7,912 bases of DNA from an uncultured Lachnospiraceae bacterium. Its GTDB lineage: Bacteria; Bacillota; Clostridia; Lachnospirales; Lachnospiraceae. How positions within the stretch are numbered: position 1 is the stretch's first letter; each line of letters opens with the position of its first letter. The DNA lies in contig CADBNQ010000154.1 in NCBI GenBank assembly GCA_902796045.1, positions 1-7,912 on the forward strand, given 5' to 3'. The translations under genes were made by a program, and so were the position numbers. The notes under the pieces are model-generated. The model did not search any database and was not told where the DNA came from. It saw only the letters and a list, made by a program, of their open reading frames with translations. Shown here piece after piece: positions 1-6,265 of this stretch.

Positions 1-3000
1 CGGGCTGAGATTGTACTCATCCAGAATCTCTCTGAAAATGCTCTTTAGATTCGGCATCAGCATATCGATGCGGGATACATTCACCGACACCGGCACGGAA
101 AAGCCAAAGCGGTTTTTCCAGTCTCTTATTCTCCTGGCTGTTTCACGCCATACGAACTGATCGAGATCCAGGATCAGGCCGTTATCTTCAAGCAAGGGGA
201 TGAATACGCCCGGGCTGATCATTCCGAGTTCAGGATGAGTCCAACGCACCAGTGCTTCCGCGCTGGCCAGTACAGGTTTGTCGGGACGTATATCATACTT
301 GGGCTGGAAATATACCATGAAGTGATGGTTTTCCAGTGAAGGCTTGAAGTCTTCCAGCAGGCGTTCTTTGAAAAGCTCTGCTTCATACAGCTGTGTATCA
401 TAAATACCTACTGACTTCAGGTAGCCGTTTTTAACGGTATTCGCCGCAATCTTCGCATAGTCAAAGCGGCGTTGAATCTGGACTGACTTGTCTACCTCGG
501 GGTACACACCCATGCGCAGACGAACCCGGTTTGCAGATACATCTTCATCAACAAGTCCCTCGGATGCCTGCATCAGTATGCGTTCATAATCATCCCTGTG
601 CGGGCAATAGATGAGGAAGGTATCTGCTCCGCGGCGGCAGCATACGCCGCTGATCTCGCGTGAGATCTGTCGGATACGCTGACCAATCCGGGAGAGTACG
701 CTGTCACCGTACTGCTTTCCATATCGCTCGTTGAGCATATGGAAATTATTGACGTCAAGAACCATGGCATCCATCGGTATTTTCTGATAGTACTGATCAT
801 ACATGCGGACATACCGATTGAAGTATTCCGGGTTCAGCAGGTTCGTCAGACTGTCACGTTCTGTCGACTGGATGATATTACGTTTCTCACTAAGCTCGAT
901 ACAACGGTTGACACGCGCCTTGATGATCTCGACGGACGGATAAGGCTTGGGAATAAAGTCGATCGCTCCAACCTTAAGGCAGTCGACTTCCGCACTCTGA
1001 TCTGCTGTTATCACGATTACCGGAATTCTGCTAAGCTCCTCCTCTTCTTTCATCACCCTCAGAACATCCATGCCGCTCAACTGCGGCATCTGCAGGTCAA
1101 GCAGTACCATGGCAAGTTCGTCTTTGTGGACCTTGACCTGTTCGAGTGCTTCATTTCCATCCGAGGCATACAGAATATCATAGTCGTCCTCCAGCATATT
1201 GCCCAGGATCATCTGATTGATGCGTTCATCGTCCACAATGAGAATATGTCGTTTGAGATGCAGTATTTCTGCGTCTTCATCTGCCGGGAATATCGGCCTT
1301 GCCGCTTCCTCTGCATCCTCTCGTGAAATGGAACCCATTTCCTTCAGAAGCTTCTTTTCTTCATACATCAGCCCATCTGCACGCTCAAATACGTCATGGA
1401 AGCTGGTATCTATGCCGGGCTGGTAATCGGCCAGACCGCCGGAGACGACGACTTCTTTGGTATTGATATGTTCTACGGAACGATCATGCAGTGCCAGAAG
1501 CAGTTCCTTCCGGATGAGATGATCGCGTCCGTGCAGGACCACTACAAATTCATCTCCACCCGTCCGGTAAACCGGGCTGTGCTGGAAAATGTCGCAGATC
1601 ATCCTGCTTGCGTTACGAATGTATTCATCGCCTGCTTTATGTCCAAGGGTATCATTAATGACCTTCAGGCCGTTTACATCACAGACAACAACCGCAAATG
1701 CCTCTGCGCTGCCCTCATCAATGGAAGTATTGATCTGCTTTTCGTTCAAAAGAAAAGCATGCTTGCTTTTGACACCGGTCAGAGGATCGGTCAGAGCGAT
1801 GGTTTTAGCCTCATCACGCTCCTTGGTCGCCTTTTTCTCCCATTTCTGCATAGAGAGATGATTTGTGAGCATAACGGCCAGGGACACGCCAAACAGGCCG
1901 ACAATCACAAAGATGCTGGTATCGTCTGCCTGATGAAGCCGTCTGAGCTCCATTGCAAGGAATTCATCCTTATCCATCTCAAGGATCTCGTTGTCAGCCG
2001 TTCCATCAATATAACTTGAAATCTCAGCAATAATGGCATTTTCCCTGTCCACATTCAGCCTTTCTGCCCAGGTCATTGCCATCAGAACAATAAAGAGAAG
2101 CAAGGCAAGCCACACAATGATCGCTTTACCAAATTTTCTTTCATGATCCTTCCTGATGACTGTGTGGAAAAACAGCAATCCAAGCAATGACCAGACAGCC
2201 ATAAGGACATAGGTCTCCGTAGCGATTGAATAATCGGAGAAGATACTCGGGAACAGAAGGTATATGGCGAAGGCAAGTAAGATGAACAGGCAGATACCGC
2301 TGAGCAGACGGTTCTTTTTGGCCCCCTCCTCCCCGGATGCCTTGAAAACTGCCACGGAAGCGAAGCCGTAAATGATGGTGGCACCGATTGTTGTAGTATC
2401 CACGATCCATCCGATTGCAGTTCTGCCGATAAATGGTATCGGAAGAGAGACAAGGAGTACCAGAAGGATGGCGTTGACAGGAATCTGCTTATCATTTAGC
2501 CTGGTAAAGCGCTCCGGCAGAATGCCATCCTGTGCCACGGCATAGCACAGGCGGCTTAAAGCACGCAGCATTCCGATCAGGCTGGTAAGTACCAGTGACA
2601 GCAAAGAAGCCATCAGAATATATACACCGGTCTGGCCGAGATAATAGTTTGCGGCGTAGAATGCAGGAAGTCCGGCGATTCCTTCATATTGGTCCAGGTG
2701 AGTGATGTAATCAATCCAGCTTGAGCATCCTTCCGGGTAAGCGGTGACACTGAGCAGGATAATAAAAATGTACAGTGCAGTGGTGGCTGTTACGGAGATA
2801 ATCAGAATACGGAATAAACGACTGTGCTCGAAACGGTATTCCGCAGCGGAATGAGAGACCGTCTCAAATCCGATAAAAGCCCAGGGTGAAACAAATGCGA
2901 TATGTATCACCTGGCGCAGTATACTTTTGTCCGGGAGAAAGGCAGGACTCATGGTCATGCCGGTGCCGCTGTGTCTCAGCATGGCGACAATAAAACACAC

Positions 3001-3558
3001 TGTAATACCAACGGTGAAAATGAGTACCATCGCCACCATGCTGCTGGCAGTCGCCTTTTTACTTTTCATGCACACCAGGCCGATCAGCCACATCGCTGCC
3101 AGCGTGGCCAGGGCCTCACCAAGATAGACTTCGTATCCGAATACCGTAAAAAGATAGCATTTTTTGAAAACTCCCTGAAGAAAGAATCTTGCAAACAGAG
3201 GGATACTCGTGGCATTGGCCCAGAAGATGGAAATATAGATCAGGAACATGAACCAGGCAATAAGGAAAGCCCGGTCATAACCAAAAATACTCTTTACATA
3301 ATTATAAAGCCCCCCTGTACCGGGATAGCGATTAGCCAGATAATGATAATGGCTTGAAACCATCAACATCATGGCGAATCCAATCAGAAGACCGATGATG
3401 GAGCCGAGCGGCCCTGCCTCGGAGAGATAGGAGCTGCTGGTCACGACCAGGGAGCCCCAGCCTATGGCTGAGCCGACCGACAAAGCCCAGACTGTCAGTG
3501 GAGAAAGATAAGGCTGAAGTTTTGAAGTATTGCTTGAAGCGGATGGGGTTTCGTTCAT
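1..3558 (-). CDS. APC permease-like / GGDEF / REC / degenerate GGDEF / EAL fusion (3' end outside window)
   Basis: The frame is open from ATG at 3558 to base 1 (1186 codons, no stop), so the C-terminus is missing. Start chosen because AGGAGAGA (3564-3571) sits 5 nt upstream. Residues about 20-467 form a 12-helix amino-acid/polyamine/organocation (APC) permease-like domain, with PGTGGLYNYV at 79-88. Helices near 477-497 and 547-567 bracket an outer loop of about 50 residues. A short charged linker leads to GGDEF domain 1 (DPLTG 591-595, GGDEF 667-671), which looks catalytic; the inhibitory RxxD site is absent (FQHS at 658-661). The REC domain has D776/D777, phospho-acceptor D821, T851 and K871. 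GGDEF domain 2 has GADTF (977-981) and is probably inactive as a cyclase. The EAL domain shows Q1085, EALVRW (E1101) and N1160; its later metal ligands lie outside. Inference: a membrane sensor that couples amino-acid binding or transport to c-di-GMP synthesis and breakdown. Whether the carrier still transports is unknown. Domain calls are firm; the biological role is not. Confidence 0.93.
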   Translation of the reverse strand, partial: MNETPSASSNTSKLQPYLSPLTVWALSVGSAIGWGSLVVTSSSYLSEAGPLGSIIGLLIGFAMMLMVSSHYHYLANRYPGTGGLYNYVKSIFGYDRAFLIAWFMFLIYISIFWANATSIPLFARFFLQGVFKKCYLFTVFGYEVYLGEALATLAAMWLIGLVCMKSKKATASSMVAMVLIFTVGITVCFIVAMLRHSGTGMTMSPAFLPDKSILRQVIHIAFVSPWAFIGFETVSHSAAEYRFEHSRLFRILIISVTATTALYIFIILLSVTAYPEGCSSWIDYITHLDQYEGIAGLPAFYAANYYLGQTGVYILMASLLSLVLTSLIGMLRALSRLCYAVAQDGILPERFTRLNDKQIPVNAILLVLLVSLPIPFIGRTAIGWIVDTTTIGATIIYGFASVAVFKASGEEGAKKNRLLSGICLFILLAFAIYLLFPSIFSDYSIATETYVLMAVWSLLGLLFFHTVIRKDHERKFGKAIIVWLALLLFIVLMAMTWAERLNVDRENAIIAEISSYIDGTADNEILEMDKDEFLAMELRRLHQADDTSIFVIVGLFGVSLAVMLTNHLSMQKWEKKATKERDEAKTIALTDPLTGVKSKHAFLLNEKQINTSIDEGSAEAFAVVVCDVNGLKVINDTLGHKAGDEYIRNASRMICDIFQHSPVYRTGGDEFVVVLHGRDHLIRKELLLALHDRSVEHINTKEVVVSGGLADYQPGIDTSFHDVFERADGLMYEEKKLLKEMGSISREDAEEAARPIFPADEDAEILHLKRHILIVDDERINQMILGNMLEDDYDILYASDGNEALEQVKVHKDELAMVLLDLQMPQLSGMDVLRVMKEEEELSRIPVIVITADQSAEVDCLKVGAIDFIPKPYPSVEIIKARVNRCIELSEKRNIIQSTERDSLTNLLNPEYFNRYVRMYDQYYQKIPMDAMVLDVNNFHMLNERYGKQYGDSVLSRIGQRIRQISREISGVCCRRGADTFLIYCPHRDDYERILMQASEGLVDEDVSANRVRLRMGVYPEVDKSVQIQRRFDYAKIAANTVKNGYLKSVGIYDTQLYEAELFKERLLEDFKPSLENHHFMVYFQPKYDIRPDKPVLASAEALVRWTHPELGMISPGVFIPLLEDNGLILDLDQFVWRETARRIRDWKNRFGFSVPVSVNVSRIDMLMPNLKSIFREILDEYNLSP

Positions 3559-3647
3559 AATAATCTCTCCTCATGCATGATGATTGTGCTGTTCAGGGGT
3601 GTTTTGTTTCTCAAAGTGACATATTGTTCGTCTTTCTCATCAAGAAT

Positions 3648-3676
3648 ATCATAACAATCAATGACATACAATTCAA
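3648..3676 (-). promoter_or_regulatory. Putative sigma-A promoter of the permease-GGDEF-EAL gene
   Basis: On the minus strand a -35 box TTGAAT (3671-3676) and a -10 box TATGAT (3648-3653) are separated by exactly 17 bp. Transcription would start near 3641, giving a leader of about 80 nt before the ATG at 3558. No c-di-GMP riboswitch-like fold was recognised by eye in that leader. Confidence 0.6.
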
Positions 3677-3726
3677 GAACCATTTTGACAAAAATGATAG
3701 AAAGGGATTAAGTGATTTCTCTCAGC

Positions 3727-3755
3727 TTGCAAAATGCAGGAAACTCTTGTAAAAT
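3727..3755 (+). promoter_or_regulatory. Putative sigma-A promoter of the sirtuin gene
   Basis: TTGCAA (3727-3732) and TAAAAT (3750-3755) are spaced by 17 bp, placing the start near 3762, about 28 nt before the ATG at 3790. A perfect TTGACA at 3685-3690 is an alternative -35, but its partner 17 bp downstream (TTAAGT) is poor. Confidence 0.55.
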
Positions 3756-3789
3756 CAAATTGTAACATCTGTGCTAAAAGAGGGAAGAC

Positions 3790-4590
3790 ATGAAAAGAAC
3801 CTTTTACTCTGAGAAAGAAAAGAAGAATTATTATCGCAGATTAACAGAGGATCAGAAGATCGAAGCCTTTGCAGAGATGGTAGGAGATGCCCAAAACGCT
3901 GTTTTTCTGGGAGGAGCAGGCGTATCAACAGAAAGCGGGATTCCGGATTTCAGGAGCAAAAACGGTCTCTACAATAAAAAAAGAGGCAGGTTTTCCAAAT
4001 ACCGGCCGGAGTATCTTTTAAGCTATGACTGCCTGAAAAAAGAACCGGAGGTATTCTTTGACTATTACCGCAGCAACATGGATGTGAGAAATGCAAGGCC
4101 GAATAAAGCCCATCTGGTTCTTGCAGAGCTGGAACGGTCCGGCAGGCTGGCTGGTGTGATCACGCAGAACATAGATGGCCTGCATCAAAAAGCAGGAAGC
4201 ATCAATGTGCAGGAGATCCACGGGACTATCTGGGGAAATCACTGTGTATCCTGCCATAAAGAATATGATGCTGATTTCATTTTTGATTGCAAAGGGCCGA
4301 TTCCTGTATGTGAAGACTGTGGAAAGCTGGTTCGCCCGGATGTGACACTTTATGGTGAATTCCTTCCCGAGAAGGCCTATCGCAATGCAATCGATCTTAT
4401 AGGAAAGGCTGACCTGCTGATCATAGGCGGAACCTCTTTGGAGGTAGGATCCGCTGCCCAGCTTGCTCACATGTATCATGGGGAGAACCTGGTGATCATC
4501 AATAAGGGAAAGACAAGAATGGAAGGGAAAGCGGACCTGCTCTTTCACAAAAGCATTGGTGACATACTTGACCAGATGTGGTATCAGTAA
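3790..4590 (+). CDS. Sir2-family NAD-dependent protein deacylase (sirtuin)
   Basis: 266 aa, normal length for a bacterial sirtuin with a short N-terminal extension. It removes acetyl or other acyl groups from lysines using NAD+, releasing nicotinamide and O-acyl-ADP-ribose; expected in the cytosol. Visible motifs are the NAD-binding GAGVSTESGIPDFRS (42-56), TQNIDGLHQKAG (125-136) with Q126, N127 and D129, catalytic H144 in the HG pair, and a zinc ribbon of four cysteines (C152, C155, C174, C177). RPDVTLYGE (182-190), GTSLEVG (214-220) and the INKG stretch (237-240) complete the Rossmann part. All key residues are present, so it should be active. The start ATG follows a purine-rich AGAGGG at 3779-3784. 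The gene is divergent from the c-di-GMP fusion gene; no functional link is shown by the sequence. Repeat array A begins 7 nt after the stop. Calling it cobB or npdA would go beyond what the sequence supports, so no symbol is given. Confidence 0.95.
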   Translation: MKRTFYSEKEKKNYYRRLTEDQKIEAFAEMVGDAQNAVFLGGAGVSTESGIPDFRSKNGLYNKKRGRFSKYRPEYLLSYDCLKKEPEVFFDYYRSNMDVRNARPNKAHLVLAELERSGRLAGVITQNIDGLHQKAGSINVQEIHGTIWGNHCVSCHKEYDADFIFDCKGPIPVCEDCGKLVRPDVTLYGEFLPEKAYRNAIDLIGKADLLIIGGTSLEVGSAAQLAHMYHGENLVIINKGKTRMEGKADLLFHKSIGDILDQMWYQ

Positions 4591-4597
4591 ACTAAGT

Positions 4598-4706
4598 TCA
4601 ATCAGGGGATCAATCAGGGGACGGTTCTATGATTGAGACTTGACAATCATATTCAATCAGGGGACGGTTCTATGATTGAGACTTGACAATCATAGAACCG
4701 TCCCCT
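4598..4706. repeat. Repeat locus A: tandem, partly nested copies of the GGGGACGG hairpin element
   Basis: The last copy is a complete hairpin: left arm 4659-4678, loop AGACTTGA (4679-4686), right arm 4687-4706, with 20 perfectly paired positions. The 40 bases at 4611-4650 recur identically at 4654-4693 (period 43), so the upstream copy has a full left arm and loop but only 7 bases of right arm. A third fragment, TCAATCAGGGGA, occurs at 4598-4609, 4610-4621 and 4653-4664. Arms read TTCTATGAT where loci B-D read TTCTTTGAT. The array fills the gap between the sirtuin stop and the PPC gene's ribosome binding site. Confidence 0.95.
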
Positions 4707-4709
4707 TAC

Positions 4710-4715
4710 AGGAGG
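4710..4715 (+). promoter_or_regulatory. Ribosome binding site fixing the PPC start
   Basis: A perfect AGGAGG lies 5 nt before ATG 4721. It argues against the in-frame TTG at 4676, whose first codons would be translated from the hairpin repeat. The site begins 4 nt after the repeat's right arm, so the hairpin could sit directly against an initiating ribosome. Confidence 0.85.
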
Positions 4716-4720
4716 AGATT

Positions 4721-5143
4721 ATGGAATACGGGAGATTTAATGATACTTATATGATACGAATGGATCGCGGGGAAGAGATTATATCTTCACTGACCGACTT
4801 TTGCAAAAAAGAAGGGATTACCCTGGGCTCTGTTGAGGCGCTTGGCGCAGCTGACCATGTGGTAGTCGGCCTTTATGACGTTAAAACACGTGAGTATCAT
4901 AAACGAATATTTGATGAACCTATGGAGATCACATCTCTTCTTGGCAATATTACGACAAAAGATGGAGAGCCCTATCTCCATGTGCATATCAATCTTTGCC
5001 GTGAAGATATGAGTGTGATTGGCGGGCATCTGAACGAGTGCAGGATTTCTGCCACTTGTGAAATGTTTGTAAGAAAGATCGAGGGACAGGTAGGCCGCAA
5101 GCTGGATAATACTGTCACAGGTCTGAACCTCTATGAATTCTAG
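4721..5143 (+). CDS. PPC (DUF296) domain protein
   Basis: 140 aa, a single-domain protein of the usual size for bacterial members of the plant and prokaryote conserved (PPC/DUF296) family. Family features seen: an N-terminal strand-helix (YMIRMDRGEEI, 10-20), a Gly-rich middle (GSVEALGAADHVVVG, 36-50), then EITSLLGNITTKDGEPYLHVHINL around 69-92 with the paired histidines H87 and H89, and GGHL at 101-104. Known structures of the family are trimers with a metal or ligand site near such histidines; plant members carry an AT-hook for DNA binding, absent here. The bacterial function is not established, so DNA binding should not be assumed. There is no convincing promoter of its own: it may be co-transcribed with the sirtuin through repeat locus A. 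Its TAG stop (5141-5143) touches repeat locus B. Confidence 0.88.
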   Translation: MEYGRFNDTYMIRMDRGEEIISSLTDFCKKEGITLGSVEALGAADHVVVGLYDVKTREYHKRIFDEPMEITSLLGNITTKDGEPYLHVHINLCREDMSVIGGHLNECRISATCEMFVRKIEGQVGRKLDNTVTGLNLYEF

Positions 5144-5189
5144 GGGGACGGTTCTTTGATTGTCAGATCTCAATCAAAGAACCGTCCCC
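5144..5189. repeat. Repeat locus B: hairpin element between convergent genes
   Basis: Left arm GGGGACGGTTCTTTGATTG (5144-5162), loop TCAGATCT (5163-5170), right arm 5171-5189, 19 bp perfectly paired. It spans the whole 26-nt gap between the PPC stop codon and the LysR stop codon, and its right arm runs into the LysR coding region. Without a clear T-run on either side, it is not a textbook terminator, though it could block convergent transcription or protect mRNA 3' ends. Confidence 0.95.
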
Positions 5190-6039
5190 TGATTTCATCA
5201 ATAAACATCTGCACCACCGGAGAGAAGATCTGGTATTTTTTCCAGATCAGATATCCGGCGTTTTTTATTTGAGGGACGATCGGTCTCAGGCATAGAGGGC
5301 TGTCTCCAGTAGTATTGATCAGTTTATCAAAGCAGATAGCGTAACCAAGGCCGTCTTCAACAAGGAGAGATGCATTATATATAAGGTTGTAGGTAGCAAT
5401 GACATTCAAGGAGGATAATTCTTCCGAACCCGCAAAGTAAGGAGCGGCAGCCCTTGAGACAATAACAGGCTGTCCTTTTAGATCTGAGAAACGTAGCTCT
5501 TCCTTTTGTGCCAGAGGACAGTCCTTTGGCATCAGCAGGCCGAAAGTGTCTTTTTCGGGTAATTCAATGGACTGGTAGAGCGTGTGATCCACATCCGTGA
5601 AGATGACGGCAAAGTCGAGCAGTCCATTGTTCAGCTCATCCATCAGATCCTGTGTGTCTCCACTTGTGATATGGAAACGGATATCCGGATGCTCTTTGGC
5701 AATCTTCGCCGCTGTACGTGACAGGTAATGAAAAGACCAGGATTCCCCCGCTCCGATCCGCACTGATCCGGAGATATGGTTTTTAATCTGAGCGATCTCG
5801 TCTTCCGTCATCTTCATAAGGTGTACCATTTCTTCTGCTCTTTTACGAAGTACCATCCCTTCTTCTGTCAGGGTAATCCTTCGATTCCCGCGCACAAAAA
5901 GTGACGCACCAAGCTCTTCCTCTAACTCTTTCATCTGCCGTGACAGCGAGGGCTGGGCGACATGAAGCGTCTTTGCCGCTGCGGATATCGTACCTTCCCT
6001 GACCACCGCCAGATAGTATTGCATCGTCCGTATGTCCAT
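5170..6039 (-). CDS. LysR-type transcriptional regulator
   Basis: 289 aa, close to the usual LysR length. The N-terminal winged helix-turn-helix is clear: MDIRTMQYYLAVVREGTIS, then the recognition region SAAAKTLHVAQPSLSRQMKE (about 19-38) and the wing RGNRRITLTEEG (50-61). A linker helix follows, and residues from about 91 onward form the periplasmic-binding-protein-like effector domain (SVRIGAGES at 92-100). The inducer cannot be told from sequence. Start ATG is supported by AGAGGTGA (6046-6053), 6 nt upstream. It is divergent from the hydrolase/flavoprotein operon with adjoining promoters, so it is the likely regulator of that operon and of itself (inference from family habit). Oddity: the final residues RGRFFD and the TGA stop are encoded by the right arm of repeat locus B, so the natural C-terminus may have been altered by the repeat. 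Confidence 0.95.
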   Translation of the reverse strand: MDIRTMQYYLAVVREGTISAAAKTLHVAQPSLSRQMKELEEELGASLFVRGNRRITLTEEGMVLRKRAEEMVHLMKMTEDEIAQIKNHISGSVRIGAGESWSFHYLSRTAAKIAKEHPDIRFHITSGDTQDLMDELNNGLLDFAVIFTDVDHTLYQSIELPEKDTFGLLMPKDCPLAQKEELRFSDLKGQPVIVSRAAAPYFAGSEELSSLNVIATYNLIYNASLLVEDGLGYAICFDKLINTTGDSPLCLRPIVPQIKNAGYLIWKKYQIFSPVVQMFIDEIRGRFFD

Positions 6040-6056
6040 AGAAATTCACCTCTGTC

Positions 6057-6105
6057 AGGGGACGGTTCTTTGATTGTCAGATTTTCAATCAAAGAACCGT
6101 CCCCT
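6057..6105. repeat. Repeat locus C: hairpin element in the LysR leader
   Basis: Left arm 6057-6076 and right arm 6086-6105 are perfect 20-bp complements around the loop TCAGATTTT (6077-6085); arms are identical in core to loci B and D. It lies between the predicted LysR promoter and the LysR ribosome binding site (6046-6053), 3 nt from the latter, so the LysR mRNA should begin with this hairpin. Confidence 0.95.
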
Positions 6106-6114
6106 TGCTATTCA

Positions 6115-6143
6115 AATATAACATAGGAAGCCATAGTTTACAA
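6115..6143 (-). promoter_or_regulatory. Putative promoter of the LysR gene
   Basis: Minus-strand TTGTAA (6138-6143) and TATATT (6115-6120) with a 17-bp spacer and an extended -10 TG one base upstream. The start would fall near 6108, immediately before the hairpin of locus C. Confidence 0.6.
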
Positions 6144-6161
6144 GTATTTGATTATAGGAAG
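6123..6161. promoter_or_regulatory. Candidate operator: direct repeats ATAGGAAG
   Basis: ATAGGAAG occurs at 6123-6130 and 6154-6161, 31 bp apart (about three helical turns). One copy lies in the spacer of the LysR promoter, the other in the spacer of the hydrolase promoter. CAAATA (6113-6118) and TATTTG (6145-6150) form a further inverted pair. Either could be a LysR binding element; this is position-based inference only. Confidence 0.25.
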
Positions 6162-6176
6162 AAATGCTGTTAAAAT
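6148..6176 (+). promoter_or_regulatory. Putative promoter of the hydrolase-flavoprotein operon
   Basis: TTGATT (6148-6153) and TAAAAT (6171-6176) with 17-bp spacing and an extended -10 TGT just before. Start near 6183 gives a leader of about 83 nt. The -35 box is 4 bp from the divergent LysR -35 box. An inverted repeat ATATTCA (6177-6183) / TGAATAT (6206-6212) lies just downstream of the -10. Confidence 0.6.
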
Positions 6177-6265
6177 ATATTCAACCAATGGAAGCAGTGT
6201 ATAGCTGAATATTGACAGAATAGAAAGTAAGTAGACGGCAGAATAAGAATACAGGGAGGTATATA

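Noticed and set aside
739..2019. Long plus-strand open frames across the left part (for example 739-1326 and 1396-2019)
   Set aside because: They are antisense to the GGDEF/REC/GGDEF coding frame, have no recognisable domains and are explained by codon bias of the minus-strand gene.
3555..3578. Seven-codon upstream reading frame whose TGA overlaps the fusion gene's ATG
   Set aside because: It has no ribosome binding site of its own and contains that of the main gene; most likely chance.
4018..4548. Minus-strand frame inside the sirtuin gene
   Set aside because: Fully antisense to a gene with every sirtuin motif intact; no domain or start signal of its own.
4611..4693. CRISPR-like array
   Set aside because: The two 40-base copies are separated by only 3 bases and are internally palindromic; there are no spacers and no cas genes.
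4641..4708. Promoter inside the repeat (TTGACA at the loop/right-arm junction)
   Set aside because: No acceptable -10 box lies 16-18 bp downstream of either TTGACA copy.
4676..4720. Extended TTG start for the PPC protein
   Set aside because: The extra 15 residues would be translated from the hairpin repeat, while ATG 4721 has a perfect AGGAGG at the right distance.
6212..6240. TTGACA at 6212-6217 as a second operon promoter
   Set aside because: The position 17 bp downstream reads ACGGCA, not a -10 box.
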